From: Vibrio sp. 10N.286.49.B1
GTDB taxonomy: Bacteria > Pseudomonadota > Gammaproteobacteria > Enterobacterales > Vibrionaceae
DNA length: 48,417 nucleotides
Direction: 5' to 3'
NCBI RefSeq assembly: GCF_002873335.1
Contig: NZ_MCUW01000005.1
Location: 917-49,333, forward strand
Every line of letters begins with the position of its first letter. Position 1 is the stretch's first letter. The notes under the pieces are model-generated. The model was not told the origin of the DNA. It did not search any database and saw nothing but the letters and a program-made list of their open reading frames with translations. A program made the translations under genes and the position numbers. Shown here piece after piece: positions 37,235 to 47,528 of this stretch.

Positions 37235-38014
37235 ATGTTGCAGTTTGTACAAAGAATCGGTCATCGCACACTGATGTCTTGTCAATCGTGGGGAAAGGCA
37301 ACGTTTATGTTGCTTGGTGTGTTGTTATCTAGACCACAGCCAGTGAAGAACTTTCCTTTATTGATCAAGCAGCTCTACAGTGTGGGTGTTCAATCACTTG
37401 CTATTATTACCGTATCAGGCTTGTTTATTGGCATGGTGTTAAGCCTACAAGGTTATGTGGTGCTGGTGGATTACGGTGCGGAAGGAAGCCTAGGTCAAAT
37501 GGTCTCTTTGTCTTTGTTGCGAGAGCTTGGGCCCGTGGTGACCGCTTTACTCTTTGCTGGGCGAGCCGGTTCGGCGCTAACAGCCGAAATAGGTTTGATG
37601 AAAGCAACAGAGCAGTTATCAAGTATGGAAATGATGGCCGTTGATCCGATAAAAAGAGTGGTTGCCCCTCGTTTTTGGGCCGGTGTTATTTCAATGCCGT
37701 TACTTGCCATGATCTTCATGTCGATTGGTATTTGGGGAGCGCAGCTCGTCGGCGTGGAATGGAAGGGCATTGATCATGGTAGTTTTTGGTCTGCGATGCA
37801 GTCATCGGTCGAACTGGGGCGAGATATCGGTAATAGCGCCTTGAAATGTATCGTATTTGCCATCACGGTGACCTGGATTGCTTTGTTTAATGGTTATGAT
37901 GCCATTCCTACTTCCGAGGGGATTAGTCAAGCAACGACGAGAACGGTGGTTCATTCATCATTGGCCGTTTTAGGGTTGGATTTTGTTATGACTGCATTAA
38001 TGTTTGGAAGTTGA
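37235..38014 (+). CDS. mlaE: Phospholipid transport permease MlaE
   Basis: Permease of the Mla complex, 259 aa (E. coli 260), MlaE/DUF140 family with about 5-6 helices. Conserved blocks are [35 protein letters not shown] and [18 protein letters not shown] 37235 follows AGGACC and begins 1 bp after the mlaF stop; the upstream frame overlaps mlaF. Confidence 0.96.
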   Translation: MLQFVQRIGHRTLMSCQSWGKATFMLLGVLLSRPQPVKNFPLLIKQLYSVGVQSLAIITVSGLFIGMVLSLQGYVVLVDYGAEGSLGQMVSLSLLRELGPVVTALLFAGRAGSALTAEIGLMKATEQLSSMEMMAVDPIKRVVAPRFWAGVISMPLLAMIFMSIGIWGAQLVGVEWKGIDHGSFWSAMQSSVELGRDIGNSALKCIVFAITVTWIALFNGYDAIPTSEGISQATTRTVVHSSLAVLGLDFVMTALMFGS

Positions 38015-38031
38015 GAATATAGGATTTTTGA

Positions 38032-38520
38032 ATGCAACAAACTCGAAAGTTAGAATTGTGGGTGGGCGGCTTTGTTCTGACAGGACTTTGCGCAATTTTG
38101 TTTATCATTTTTCAAGTGGCTGACGTTAAAGGTGTTGGCTCAAGTGATACTTACACCTTGCAAGCTCGGTTTGATAATATCGGTAGTTTAAAGGCTCGAT
38201 CCCCTGTCAAGGTCGGTGGGGTCGTTATCGGGCGTGTTAGTGATATCCACCTTGATAAAGAGAGCTACTTACCTGTTGTGAACCTTGCTATCAATTCTGA
38301 ATATCAATTCCCTGAGACGTCAAGTGCACAAATTCTCACGTCAGGACTCATAGGTGAGCAATACATCGGCCTAGTTCCTGGTTTTATTTTCGATGACGAG
38401 ACGTATCTAGTTGATGGTGATCGCATTGAGGATACTAAGTCAGCGTTAGTACTCGAAGATATGATAGGGCAAGTGCTTTATAGCATCGGTGGAAAGTCTG
38501 ATGATGCGAAAAAGGAGTAA
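38032..38520 (+). CDS. mlaD: Phospholipid transport MCE protein MlaD
   Basis: MCE-domain protein anchored by one N-terminal helix (about 10-30), which forms a hexameric lipid channel on MlaE. 162 aa; MCE domain about 38-118 with SPVKVGGVVIGRV and TSGLIGEQYIGL. Slightly shorter than E. coli MlaD (183), in the C-terminal tail. AGGA precedes ATG 38032. Confidence 0.95.
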   Translation: MQQTRKLELWVGGFVLTGLCAILFIIFQVADVKGVGSSDTYTLQARFDNIGSLKARSPVKVGGVVIGRVSDIHLDKESYLPVVNLAINSEYQFPETSSAQILTSGLIGEQYIGLVPGFIFDDETYLVDGDRIEDTKSALVLEDMIGQVLYSIGGKSDDAKKE

Positions 38521-38524
38521 TAAG

Positions 38525-39166
38525 ATGAGCAGAATATGCATGATGTTGGTTTTAATTTTCAGTGTGTTTAGTGTTTCCGCTCAAGATATAGATAAGAGCA
38601 AGCCCTACGACATGATGAAACAAGTCGCCGACCGAACTTTTTCCAGATTGGCAGAAGAGCAATCATTAATCCAAGATGATCCTAATTACTTGAAAGTTGT
38701 TGTCGAAGAAGAGTTGATGCCATACGTTAATGATCGTTATGCGGCATTGAAACTGTTGGGGCCTAACTTAAAAGGTGCGAAACGAGAAGACGTCTTAGAA
38801 TTTGCGAAAGCTTTTCGTGAGTACTTGGTGACCTCTTATGCACAAGTCCTGACCCAGTATACTGGGCAAGAGATACAATTTGGTCCAACGCCAGTGATTG
38901 ACGACAAAACAACGATTACAGGCATTCGAGTCACCATAATGGATTCACCAAGACCGAACATTAATCTTGAATTTAAATTGAGAAAAGATAAAAAAACAGG
39001 TGATTGGAAAGCGTTTGATATGATTGCTGAAGGCATCAGTTTACTGTCGAGTAAGCAATCAGAATGGAACACAAAAATACGCCGTGAGGGGATACTTTCG
39101 GTGGCGGAAGAATTAGGAGCATTGTCTCAGGTGTCAATTCAATTTGAAGGGAAGTCCGGACAGTGA
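38525..39166 (+). CDS. mlaC: Phospholipid-binding periplasmic protein MlaC
   Basis: Shuttles phospholipid between MlaD and the outer-membrane MlaA complex. 213 aa with a Sec signal peptide (MSRICMMLVLIFSVFSVSAQ, cleavage after SVSA) and the Tgt2/MlaC domain thereafter. ATG 38525 follows AAGGAG; the frame extension to 38489 overlaps mlaD and is not used. Its stop overlaps the mlaB start. Confidence 0.95.
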   Translation: MSRICMMLVLIFSVFSVSAQDIDKSKPYDMMKQVADRTFSRLAEEQSLIQDDPNYLKVVVEEELMPYVNDRYAALKLLGPNLKGAKREDVLEFAKAFREYLVTSYAQVLTQYTGQEIQFGPTPVIDDKTTITGIRVTIMDSPRPNINLEFKLRKDKKTGDWKAFDMIAEGISLLSSKQSEWNTKIRREGILSVAEELGALSQVSIQFEGKSGQ

Positions 39167-39462
39167 ATGCGAGTGTAGAGTTTAGCAAACCTGATACTAT
39201 TCTACTCGTTGGCACCCTGACTCGGGACACGGTTCCGAAGCTCTGGAAGCGATTACAAGTATTTAATTATCCAGAATCTAACGTTAATGTGCCTCTTAAT
39301 GAGGTAGAACGTATAGATTCTGCTGGTATGGTGATGCTAATTCACTTAATAGAGCATGCAAAAAATCGAAAGTGTCATATAATGCTCAGCTTCGTGCCCG
39401 ACGAGCTGAAAATGTTGTTTCAGCTAAGTAATGTTGAATCGGTAATTGAGAAACACATTTAG
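39163..39462 (+). CDS. mlaB: STAS-domain protein MlaB
   Basis: STAS subunit that binds MlaF and stabilises the complex, 99 aa. The family site is IDSAGMVMLIHLIEHA with Ser53. Start is GTG 39163, overlapping the mlaC TGA stop by three bases (GTGA), so translation is likely coupled. Confidence 0.93.
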   Translation: MNASVEFSKPDTILLVGTLTRDTVPKLWKRLQVFNYPESNVNVPLNEVERIDSAGMVMLIHLIEHAKNRKCHIMLSFVPDELKMLFQLSNVESVIEKHI

Positions 39463-39471
39463 GAGTATCTT

Positions 39472-39726
39472 GTGGATAGCACAAAAGTACAGGAACTATT
39501 GCAAAGTGAACTAAACCTAGAAGAGCTGCATGTTAAAGGTGAAGGTAGCCACTACGAAGTGATTGCAGTAGATGCTCAATTCGCAGGCATGAGCCGAGTA
39601 AAAAAACAGCAGATGATTTATAAGCCTCTGATGGAATACATTCAGCGTAACGACATCCACGCCGTCTCGATCAAGGCTTTCACTCCAGAAGAGTGGGCTC
39701 GAGATAAAAAGTTGATGTCACTTTAA
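39472..39726 (+). CDS. ibaG: BolA family protein IbaG
   Basis: BolA-like protein of 84 aa (E. coli IbaG 84), linked to Fe-S handling with monothiol glutaredoxin and to acid stress. Contains the helix-loop [25 protein letters not shown] and ends in [14 protein letters not shown]. Start is GTG 39472 with AGGAG at a good distance. Between mlaB and murA as in E. coli. Confidence 0.94.
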   Translation: MDSTKVQELLQSELNLEELHVKGEGSHYEVIAVDAQFAGMSRVKKQQMIYKPLMEYIQRNDIHAVSIKAFTPEEWARDKKLMSL

Positions 39727-39732
39727 GGTTAA

Positions 39733-41001
<1,269 letters not shown>

Positions 41002-41022
41002 CACTTTAAGTGATATTGATGA

Positions 41023-41052
41023 GCCGAAATCGTTAGGTTTCGGTTTTTTTTT
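41023..41052 (+). terminator. Terminator after murA
   Basis: CCGAAA and TTTCGG with an 8-nt loop, followed by nine T residues. It lies 22 bp after the murA stop. Confidence 0.85.
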
Positions 41053-41072
41053 GAGATTTTTCGGAGCACAAA

Positions 41073-41801
41073 ATGATTGCTTTTTTCCGCTGTATTGCAG
41101 TGGCTATTTTCGCTATCGTCATGTTCATTTTTGGTTGTGGGTATTGTTTATTAAGCCCAAGAAACCCAAAGCATGTATTTAGATTTGGACGTTATTTTGG
41201 CGCAATGTCTAAGGTGTTTGGCATCAAACTTGAGCTTAGGCTACCTGAAGATGCGTATCACCGTGGCCAGCATGTTTATATTGCTAACCATCAAAATAAC
41301 TGGGACCTGTTTACCGTTTCTTCGGCGGTCACTCCAAATGTGGTGACCGTAGGCAAAAAAAGCTTGGCGTGGATGCCATTCTTTGGGCAGCTCTACTATC
41401 TTACCGGAAACATTTTGATTGACCGTGCTAATCGCAGTAAGGCGAAAGGAACGATAGATCAAGTTGTCGATAGCATGAAAAAAAGCAACTTATCTGTCTG
41501 GATGTTTCCTGAAGGTACGCGTTCTAGAGGGCGAGGCATGTTGCCATTTAAGACCGGAGCATTTCATGCTGCGATTGGCGCTAATGTACCGATTATCCCT
41601 ATTGTTTGTAGTAGCACGGCGCACTTAAAATTCAACAAATGGGATAACGGGCATATCATTGTTGAGATGCTGCCTCCCGTTTCTGTTGAAGGGTGTGCAA
41701 AAGAGGACATTCGAGAACTTGCTAACCGTTGCCGCGAGCAAATGGTGCAGAAATTGGAACAACTTGACGCAGAAGTGGTTGAGCTTAACAAGGGCAAGTA
41801 A
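41073..41801 (+). CDS. plsC: 1-acyl-sn-glycerol-3-phosphate acyltransferase
   Basis: Makes phosphatidic acid from lysophosphatidic acid at the inner membrane. 242 aa (E. coli PlsC 245). An N-terminal hydrophobic segment (about 5-27) is followed by H73-x4-D78 in NHQNNWD, FPEGTRSRGRG and the VPIIPI block. The N-terminal YCLLSPRNPKHV matches E. coli PlsC closely, so I prefer PlsC over the YihG-type paralogues. CGGAGC precedes ATG 41073. A terminator separates it from murA. Confidence 0.93.
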   Translation: MIAFFRCIAVAIFAIVMFIFGCGYCLLSPRNPKHVFRFGRYFGAMSKVFGIKLELRLPEDAYHRGQHVYIANHQNNWDLFTVSSAVTPNVVTVGKKSLAWMPFFGQLYYLTGNILIDRANRSKAKGTIDQVVDSMKKSNLSVWMFPEGTRSRGRGMLPFKTGAFHAAIGANVPIIPIVCSSTAHLKFNKWDNGHIIVEMLPPVSVEGCAKEDIRELANRCREQMVQKLEQLDAEVVELNKGK

Positions 41802-41826
41802 TCATCGCGGAAGATCACTGAGATTG

Positions 41827-41855
41827 AAAAAAGGGTTGTGTGAACAACCCTTTTT
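41827..41855 (+). terminator. Terminator between plsC and convergent ridA
   Basis: AAAAAGGGTTGT, GTGA, ACAACCCTTTTT. The flanking A and T tracts make it usable from both directions. Confidence 0.9.
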
Positions 41856-41883
41856 GATATCGGATGAAACGTTTAGGTCGCCG

Positions 41884-42273
41884 TTACTTACGAACCGCAA
41901 TAGCTTCGATCTCAATCTTCACGTCTTTTGGTAGTCGTGCGACTTCAACGCATGAGCGAGCCGGGTAGTTAGCAACTTGGTGCTCATCAAAGAACTTACC
42001 ATAGACTTCATTCACTGCACCAAAGTCGTTCAAATCTTTAACAAAAACCGTCATCTTAACAATATCAGAGACAGTAAGACCTGATGACTCAACGACAGCC
42101 TTAACGTTATCTAGTGACTGACGTGCCTGCTCTGAAATATCGTCTGATACTTCCCCTGTTACTGGGTTTACTGGGATTTGACCAGAGGTTAGCACCATAT
42201 TACCGAGGTCGACGCCTTGAACATAAGGGCCAATGGCAGCAGGAGCTGATTCTGTATGAAGTACTTTAGTCAT
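41884..42273 (-). CDS. ridA: 2-iminobutanoate/2-iminopropanoate deaminase RidA
   Basis: Hydrolyses reactive enamine/imine products of PLP enzymes such as IlvA. 129 aa; family blocks IGPYVQGVDLGNMVLTSGQI, NVKAVVESSGL and the C-terminal arginine site PARSCVEVARLPKDVKIEIE. ATG 42273. It lies after pyrI in the same direction, as in enterics, with a likely terminator between. Confidence 0.96.
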   Translation of the reverse strand: MTKVLHTESAPAAIGPYVQGVDLGNMVLTSGQIPVNPVTGEVSDDISEQARQSLDNVKAVVESSGLTVSDIVKMTVFVKDLNDFGAVNEVYGKFFDEHQVANYPARSCVEVARLPKDVKIEIEAIAVRK

Positions 42274-42329
42274 TCTTAGTGTTCCATTGTGATAAAAGAA
42301 TAAGAGGAACTAGACTGCCTCTAGCCCCA

Positions 42330-42363
42330 ATAAAAATCAAGCCTACTTTTAGTCGGTTTGATT
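42330..42363 (-). terminator. Likely terminator after pyrI
   Basis: On the minus strand AATCAAACC and GGCTTGATT form a stem with one A-C mismatch, with an inner ACT/AGT pairing, then TTTTTATT. The mismatch lowers confidence. Confidence 0.55.
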
Positions 42364-42379
42364 AATAACATAACGATGA

Positions 42380-42841
42380 TTAGCGCTCGGTAAGAATTTC
42401 TCTCGCAAATACCTTTTCACAGTATTTGCACTTCAGGCGAATATCACTATGCTTCTCGAACACCTTAAAACTACTTTCTACCGGCTCATTATGCGTGATG
42501 CAATTGCTATTCGGGCACTCAAATATACCGTTAATATGCTCAGGCAGTGCTAAGGCCAATTTTTTACTAACCTCATAATTCTCGATTTGATTCACGGTCG
42601 CGTTAGGCGCGTACAGAGCCAGTTTGTTTGCTTGCTCTTCGCTGACAAAGACGTTTTCTATTTTGAGTAAGTCCTTACACCCAAGAGCCGACGATGGAAG
42701 GTTTAAACCAATCGTGACGCGCTGCTGAGATTGGTCCATAGCAAACAGTTTTAATACCTTGATACCGATGTTCGCTGGGATGTGGTCGATCACTGTGCCA
42801 TTTTTAATGGCTTCGACTTGTAGTTGTGTTTCTCTTGTCAT
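42380..42841 (-). CDS. pyrI: Aspartate carbamoyltransferase regulatory chain
   Basis: Allosteric subunit of ATCase (CTP/UTP inhibition, ATP activation). 153 aa, same length as E. coli PyrI. The nucleotide-binding N-terminal half precedes the zinc domain with Cys109, Cys114, Cys138 and Cys141, at the same positions as in E. coli. AAGGCAGG precedes ATG 42841. Twelve bp after pyrB. Confidence 0.98.
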   Translation of the reverse strand: MTRETQLQVEAIKNGTVIDHIPANIGIKVLKLFAMDQSQQRVTIGLNLPSSALGCKDLLKIENVFVSEEQANKLALYAPNATVNQIENYEVSKKLALALPEHINGIFECPNSNCITHNEPVESSFKVFEKHSDIRLKCKYCEKVFAREILTER

Positions 42842-42853
42842 GCTATACCTGCC

Positions 42854-43783
42854 TTACAACGTTTCATTTAACACGAGAGCCAATAGTGCTTCACGCGCGT
42901 ACACCCCATTTTCAGCTTGCTGGAAATAGTAGGCATAAGGCGTTTTATCGACATCAACGGTAATCTCATCAACACGAGGAAGTGGGTGCAACACCTTTAG
43001 GTTGTCACGTGCTTCTTTCAGCGTTTCAGCCGATAAGATGTAAGCCGATTTTATATGTGCATATTCTGATTCATCAAAGCGTTCTTTCTGTACGCGCGTC
43101 ATGTAAAGGATATCGAGTTCCGGTACGACCTCTTCCATATCTTGATGCATACTAAAGGTGATGCCTGATTCTTCCAGTTCTTCACAGATGTAATCTGGCA
43201 TTGCGAGCGCTTCTGGTGCGATGAAGTAAAAGCGAACGTTATTAAACTTTGCTAATGCTTGAGTGAGAGAGTGCACGGTACGACCATATTTTAGGTCACC
43301 AACAAAAGCCACATTGATGTTGTCTAAGCGACCCTGGGTTTCATAAATGCTGTACAGGTCAAGCAAGGTTTGCGTAGGGTGCTGGTTTGCGCCGTCACCC
43401 GCATTGATAACCGGTGTGCCGTTTGAAAACTCAGAAGCGAGGCGTGCGGCGCCTTCTTGTGGATGACGCATGACAAAGGCATCCACATACGAAGCGATAA
43501 CTTGCACAGAATCTGCTAACGTCTCGCCTTTTTTCGCAAGCGACGTGTTACCGCCACTATCAAAGCCAATAACACTACCACCAATACGCTGGATTGCGGT
43601 TTCGAAAGATAAGCGAGTTCGGGTTGAAGGCTCAAAGAAACAGCTCGCAATGACTTTGTTTTTTATTAGCTCAGGTCGAGGGGTTGATTTAAGTTGCCCT
43701 GCGGTTTCTACGATGAGTTCGAGCTCATCACGAGACAGCTCAGGAATTGAGATAATGTGCTTTTGGTAGAGCGTATTCGCCAT
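42854..43783 (-). CDS. pyrB: Aspartate carbamoyltransferase catalytic chain
   Basis: Condenses carbamoyl phosphate with aspartate, the first committed step of pyrimidine synthesis. 309 aa. Carbamoyl-phosphate site [34 protein letters not shown] in the aspartate domain. AGGGAAG lies before ATG 43783. Expression is likely set by the attenuator just upstream. Confidence 0.98.
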   Translation of the reverse strand: MANTLYQKHIISIPELSRDELELIVETAGQLKSTPRPELIKNKVIASCFFEPSTRTRLSFETAIQRIGGSVIGFDSGGNTSLAKKGETLADSVQVIASYVDAFVMRHPQEGAARLASEFSNGTPVINAGDGANQHPTQTLLDLYSIYETQGRLDNINVAFVGDLKYGRTVHSLTQALAKFNNVRFYFIAPEALAMPDYICEELEESGITFSMHQDMEEVVPELDILYMTRVQKERFDESEYAHIKSAYILSAETLKEARDNLKVLHPLPRVDEITVDVDKTPYAYYFQQAENGVYAREALLALVLNETL

Positions 43784-43828
43784 GTTTATCTTCCCTATAG
43801 TTAAAAACTAAACCAGAGTTAGCAGCCA

Positions 43829-43856
43829 TAAAAAAGCCCCCCATAATGGGAGGCTT
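43829..43856 (-). terminator. pyrBI attenuator terminator
   Basis: On the minus strand AGCCTCCC, loop ATTAT, GGGGGGCT, then T residues. One T-G pair. The base of the stem touches the stop codon of the leader peptide, and the hairpin lies 46 bp before pyrB. A T-rich tract sits upstream within the leader ORF (43860-43881), as needed for UTP-sensitive pausing. Confidence 0.88.
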
Positions 43857-43977
43857 AGTCATCAAAAGAAGATAATACCGGTGCGTGATAAGCGAAGTAC
43901 TTATCGCGAGTTAGCAATGCATCAAAGCTAATCAGCGTATGAAAGCCTAGCAATGTAATGAAACTCGGTTGCGCCAT
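43855..43977 (-). CDS. pyrL: pyrBI operon leader peptide (PyrL-like)
   Basis: A 40-codon frame starting ATG 43977 after GGGGGATAGG and ending TAA at 43855, right at the base of the attenuator stem. It begins MAQPSFITLLGFHTL and ends VLSSFDD, the last part encoded by a T-rich tract. The arrangement parallels E. coli pyrBI: with low UTP, RNA polymerase pauses in the U-rich region, the ribosome catches up and blocks the terminator. The E. coli leader is similar in size (44 aa) but not in sequence; position and structure carry the call. Confidence 0.8.
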   Translation of the reverse strand: MAQPSFITLLGFHTLISFDALLTRDKYFAYHAPVLSSFDD

Positions 43978-44005
43978 GTCCTATCCCCCTGACAAATTGC
44001 GGAGA

Positions 44006-44033
44006 ATTATACCCTTAACAATTGTGAGCGCAA
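44006..44033 (-). promoter_or_regulatory. Promoter of the pyrBI operon
   Basis: On the minus strand TTGCGC (44033-44028), 16-bp spacer, TATAAT (44011-44006, perfect). It lies 29 bp before the leader peptide start. Confidence 0.75.
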
Positions 44034-44075
44034 GCGATCACATCAAAGGTTTATGCGTTAATTCGCCACTTTTTA

Positions 44076-45080
44076 TTAACTGCCAAGTGTTGCGACCATG
44101 ACGGCTTTTATGGTGTGCATGCGATTTTCTGCTTCATCGAATACGATGGAATACTCGGACTCAAAGACATCGTTGCTGACTTCTAACCCATTAAGGTTAA
44201 ACTTGTCAGCAATCTCTTTGCCGATAGTGGTTTGGTCATCATGGAAAGCGGGTAGGCAATGCATGAATTTTACATCGGGGTTCCCCGTCGCTTCAATCAT
44301 CGCCATATTTACTTGGTATGGTTTCATGAGAGTAATACGCTCCTCCCAAGCTGAGGCCGGTTCACCCATGGAGACCCAAACGTCGGTATAAAGAAAGTCA
44401 CAACCGTCTACACCTTGAGTGACGTCTTCTGTTAGGGTGATGGTCGCTCCTGTATTAAGAGCAATCTGTTGGCATTCCTCAACAAGTTCTGGTTCTGGCC
44501 AGAATGCCTTGGGGGCGACTAGGCGAATGTCCATCCCCATTTTAGCGGCCCCAACCATTAGAGAATTACCCATGTTGTTTCGTGCATCGCCTAGGTAAGC
44601 AAATGACATTTGATGCAGCTGTTTTCCTTTGCCGTGTTCAAACATGGTGAGGAAGTCGGCTAAAATTTGCGTAGGGTGGAATTCATCGGTTAGGCCATTC
44701 CAAACCGGTACGCCAGCGTGGGCACCTAACTCTTCAACGATCTCTTGCCCAAATCCTCGATATTCTATGCCGTCGTACATGCGACCTAGGACACGTGCGG
44801 TATCTTTCATTGATTCTTTATGACCAATTTGCGAGCCCGAAGGGCCTAGGTATGAGACCTGAGCGCCTTGATCAAAGGCGGCAACTTCAAATGCACATCG
44901 GGTACGGGTAGAGGCTTTTTCAAAGATCAGTGCAATATTTTTCCCGACGAGTTTCTTTTGTTCTGTCCCTGCATATTTTGCTGATTTTAAAGACAAAGAA
45001 AGATCGAGAAGAAATTGGATTTCTTTGGGCGTAAAATCTAAAAGCTTAAGGAAGTTCCTATTACGTAAGTTATAAGCCAT
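44076..45080 (-). CDS. argF: Ornithine carbamoyltransferase
   Basis: Makes citrulline from carbamoyl phosphate and ornithine, or in the arginine-deiminase pathway runs in reverse. 334 aa. Carbamoyl-phosphate site [27 protein letters not shown]; ornithine site HCLPAFHD near 273; [10 protein letters not shown]. Length equals E. coli ArgI (334). ArgR-like boxes over the promoter favour a biosynthetic role (argF), but arcA lies directly upstream on the same strand, so a catabolic arcB role cannot be excluded. Confidence 0.95.
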   Translation of the reverse strand: MAYNLRNRNFLKLLDFTPKEIQFLLDLSLSLKSAKYAGTEQKKLVGKNIALIFEKASTRTRCAFEVAAFDQGAQVSYLGPSGSQIGHKESMKDTARVLGRMYDGIEYRGFGQEIVEELGAHAGVPVWNGLTDEFHPTQILADFLTMFEHGKGKQLHQMSFAYLGDARNNMGNSLMVGAAKMGMDIRLVAPKAFWPEPELVEECQQIALNTGATITLTEDVTQGVDGCDFLYTDVWVSMGEPASAWEERITLMKPYQVNMAMIEATGNPDVKFMHCLPAFHDDQTTIGKEIADKFNLNGLEVSNDVFESEYSIVFDEAENRMHTIKAVMVATLGS

Positions 45081-45109
45081 GTTCCGTACCTAGTGAATAA
45101 CAAGTAGTT

Positions 45110-45152
45110 CATTTATACATATAAATGCTTTTAAAGTGAATATTTATTTTTA
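45110..45152. promoter_or_regulatory. Pair of ArgR-like boxes (operator of argF)
   Basis: Box 45135-45152 contains TGAATATTTATTTT, matching 8 of the 10 most conserved ARG-box positions. Box 45110-45127 is the palindrome CATTTATACATATAAATG, matching about 6 of 10. They are 7 bp apart rather than the usual 3. Their position over the argF -35 and -10 fits repression by ArgR with arginine, which is inferred. Confidence 0.55.
45112..45140 (-). promoter_or_regulatory. Probable argF promoter
   Basis: On the minus strand TTCACT (45140-45135), 17-bp spacer, TATAAA (45117-45112). The -10 matches 5 of 6 and the -35 4 of 6. Both hexamers are overlapped by ArgR-like boxes. Confidence 0.6.
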
Positions 45153-45159
45153 ATGTGAT

Positions 45160-45191
45160 GTAAAAAAACGCCTGTATTAGACGTTTTTTTC
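45160..45191 (-). terminator. Terminator after arcA
   Basis: On the minus strand ACGTCT, loop AATAC, AGGCGT (one T-G pair), flanked by A and T tracts. It separates arcA from argF, so argF is likely driven by its own promoter. Confidence 0.75.
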
Positions 45192-45200
45192 GGTTTTTAT

Positions 45201-46421
45201 TTAGATACCGTCTCGCTCTATTGGGCAGCTCATACAACGAGCACCCCCACGCCCGCGTCCTAGTTCATTCCCAGGGATAGTCAAAACTTCGATGCCTGCT
45301 TTATCATATTTTTCATTGGTATAGACATTTCTTTCATAGCCAATGACCACACCTGGTTTAACGGTGAGAACGTTATTTGCATCGTTCCACTGTTCACGCT
45401 CCGCTTCATAATTATCACCACCAGTGGTGATAATATTCAATTTATCCACGTCGAGTGCACTTTCCAGTGCTGTTAAATAGTTAGGCAGTTTTTCAACTTG
45501 CATCTGACCTTTAGGCTCGGCCGTTAATCGCCAAGTATCCAGTTTATCAGTGATAATTTCAGGGTAGACAGAGAATGTATCAACATCCATATGAGTCATT
45601 ACGGTATCAAGGTGCATACAAGAGCGATGCTTAGGCAGATCAATCGCGATGACTTGTGAGGCTTGCCCTGTTTTGAAAAGGCTTGCCGCTAAATTCTCCA
45701 CGCCTTGTGGCGTTGTGCGTTCGGAGATACCAATGAGAACCGCGCCTTTGCCAATAACAAGGACATCACCACCTTCTATATTGGCATTGTCGTAATGCAA
45801 GTCTTCATCGCCAAAGTATTTGATGAAATCTTGGCCTGCAAAGGTAGGGTGCCAGCGATATATGGCACGTAAGTGATTGGTTTCACGTTGTCGCGCTGGC
45901 TTCATCATTGGGTTTAATGAGACGCCGCCGTACACCCAGCAAGAGGTGTCGCGCGTAAATAGGTGGTTGGGTAATGGCTCAATGACAAAGTCGAGTGGGC
46001 GGCTCATCTTTTGTAAGATGGATGAGGTTTTGATTGGTAACTCTGAATAGGCAAGCCCACCCAGTAGAATGGTGGCAAGGTGCTCATTATCCATGTCTGC
46101 AAGGTAGCGTTTCAGCTCATTAGCAAAGATAGGCCCATAACGAAAATCTGAGATTTGAGTCTCTAGTAACCATGATTTGGCGTCGGTGACCGCCAAGGTT
46201 TCAACTAAAAGATCATGGAGGAGCAAAACCTCAACTTCTTGGCTACGTAGCGTGTCAGCAAAGGCGTCATGTTCTACCCCTGCCGCTTCTACAGCAAGCA
46301 CGTCATCAAAAAGAAGTTCGTGACAATTTGATGGTGTGAGGTGGGTAAGCGCTCTTTCTGGGCGGTTCAGCAAAACTCTGCGTAATTGACCCACTTCTGA
46401 TCCGACGTGCAACGTACTCAT
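45201..46421 (-). CDS. arcA: Arginine deiminase
   Basis: Converts arginine to citrulline and ammonia, the first step of the ADI pathway. 406 aa. The guanidino-modifying fold shows [33 protein letters not shown] and the catalytic Cys399 in [13 protein letters not shown] take ATG 46421, with AAAGGA before it; the frame runs on to a TTG at 46436. Neither carbamate kinase (arcC) nor the arginine/ornithine antiporter (arcD) is next to it. Only an ornithine carbamoyltransferase follows. Confidence 0.96.
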   Translation of the reverse strand: MSTLHVGSEVGQLRRVLLNRPERALTHLTPSNCHELLFDDVLAVEAAGVEHDAFADTLRSQEVEVLLLHDLLVETLAVTDAKSWLLETQISDFRYGPIFANELKRYLADMDNEHLATILLGGLAYSELPIKTSSILQKMSRPLDFVIEPLPNHLFTRDTSCWVYGGVSLNPMMKPARQRETNHLRAIYRWHPTFAGQDFIKYFGDEDLHYDNANIEGGDVLVIGKGAVLIGISERTTPQGVENLAASLFKTGQASQVIAIDLPKHRSCMHLDTVMTHMDVDTFSVYPEIITDKLDTWRLTAEPKGQMQVEKLPNYLTALESALDVDKLNIITTGGDNYEAEREQWNDANNVLTVKPGVVIGYERNVYTNEKYDKAGIEVLTIPGNELGRGRGGARCMSCPIERDGI

Positions 46422-46981
46422 TGTGATTCCTTTCAAATTTGAATGCGCTATTTATGACAAGCTTGTTATCAAGATGCAAGCTCAAAAACTGGCGTTTGTT
46501 GCTGTAAATGAACCATATTGCAGTGACTAATCGTGATAAATTGCCACGTAAGCAGACAAATTTTCTGGATTTTTGCAGGGTATATAAAAAGTAGAATGCT
46601 TGAATATTCATGATTACAGGGATAGAAAGGGCGCTAATCATCGATAATCTATGCATAAATAAACAAATTTGGGCCAATTTGTGGCTATTGAATGAGTAAA
46701 ACGTAGCAGGAGAGTAGAGTTTCTGGTTGAGGTGATATGCAAAATACATTCATAAATTGTCGACATGACACTAAGTGTCATCATTGGGCTCGGCTTTTTT
46801 CTTCATAAGTGAGAGCGATGTAACGATGAAATGTTAAAATTGTGTATGTGTGATCTGGATCTTAATGAATAAATTGGCGAAGAATGAAAATATGTTGCGA
46901 AAGATCCTGCTTCGATCTTTCGATTTACACTGACATACCGTATTATTCGTCCGTTAATCTAATTTTAGCTGGAGCACTTTT
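46422..46981. other. 560-bp divergent region arcA / rraB with three dyads
   Basis: No gene is supported. Clear inverted repeats are ACAAATT/AATTTGT (46663-46682), ATGACACT/AGTGTCAT with a 1-nt centre (46765-46781), and CGAAAGATC/GATCTTTCG with a 7-nt loop (46898-46922). A weak promoter toward arcA is TTGCAT-17-CATAAA (minus, 46479-46451). The dyads may be operators or a leader hairpin for rraB. Confidence 0.5.
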
Positions 46982-47398
46982 ATGTCTCAACAAGATGAGT
47001 ATGTCACCGTTGAAGAATTGATCGAAATTCAAAAGGAAGACACTCGCGATATCATTCAAGCTCTTATAGAAGATGGTAGTGATCCAGACTCTCTTTATGA
47101 GATTGAACACCATTTCTTCGCTGAAGACTTTGACCGCCTAGAAAAAGCGGTTGTTGAAGCTTTTAAGTTGGGTTTTGAAGTTCTCGAAGCAGAAGAAACT
47201 GAAGACGAAGATGGCAACAAACTGCTATGTTGTGATGCTACGATGGAATCAAAATTGAACGCAGAGCAAATAGATGCACAAGTAGAGAAGCTTGTGAATC
47301 TCGCAGAAAAATACGACATCATCTATGATGGGTGGGGTACGTATTATGAAGGCGAAGATGCCCTGTACACGGAAGAAGATGACGCTGAAGAAGAATAA
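46982..47398 (+). CDS. rraB: Ribonuclease E inhibitor RraB
   Basis: Binds RNase E and changes degradosome composition, altering mRNA decay. 138 aa, same length as E. coli RraB, strongly acidic. Conserved segments are [20 protein letters not shown] and [13 protein letters not shown]; the C-terminus is a run of Asp and Glu. GGAGC precedes ATG 46982. In E. coli it neighbours the ornithine carbamoyltransferase gene argI; here arcA lies between the two. Confidence 0.97.
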   Translation: MSQQDEYVTVEELIEIQKEDTRDIIQALIEDGSDPDSLYEIEHHFFAEDFDRLEKAVVEAFKLGFEVLEAEETEDEDGNKLLCCDATMESKLNAEQIDAQVEKLVNLAEKYDIIYDGWGTYYEGEDALYTEEDDAEEE

Positions 47399-47411
47399 GT
47401 GTCGTTTTTTG

Positions 47412-47440
47412 AAAAAGGTCAGTAATACTGGCCTTTTTTT
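47412..47440 (+). terminator. Terminator after rraB
   Basis: AAAGGTCAG, loop TAATA, CTGGCCTTT with one T-G pair, then T residues. Confidence 0.88.
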
Positions 47441-47528
47441 GTGTCTGTTGATAACTATTAACAACTGTATCTTTATATAAACAATTTGACTATACTGCGA
47501 AAAATATGATGTAGGTCTCATTGTTATC

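Noticed and set aside
46441..46720. ArgR boxes before arcA
   Set aside because: Several ARG-like strings exist (for example TGCATAAATAAACA near 46652), but half-site spacing or identity is too poor to call in AT-rich DNA.
46306..46749. A 147-codon minus-strand frame overlapping the arcA start
   Set aside because: It overlaps the arcA coding region out of frame, has no ribosome site and looks like translated AT-rich intergenic DNA.
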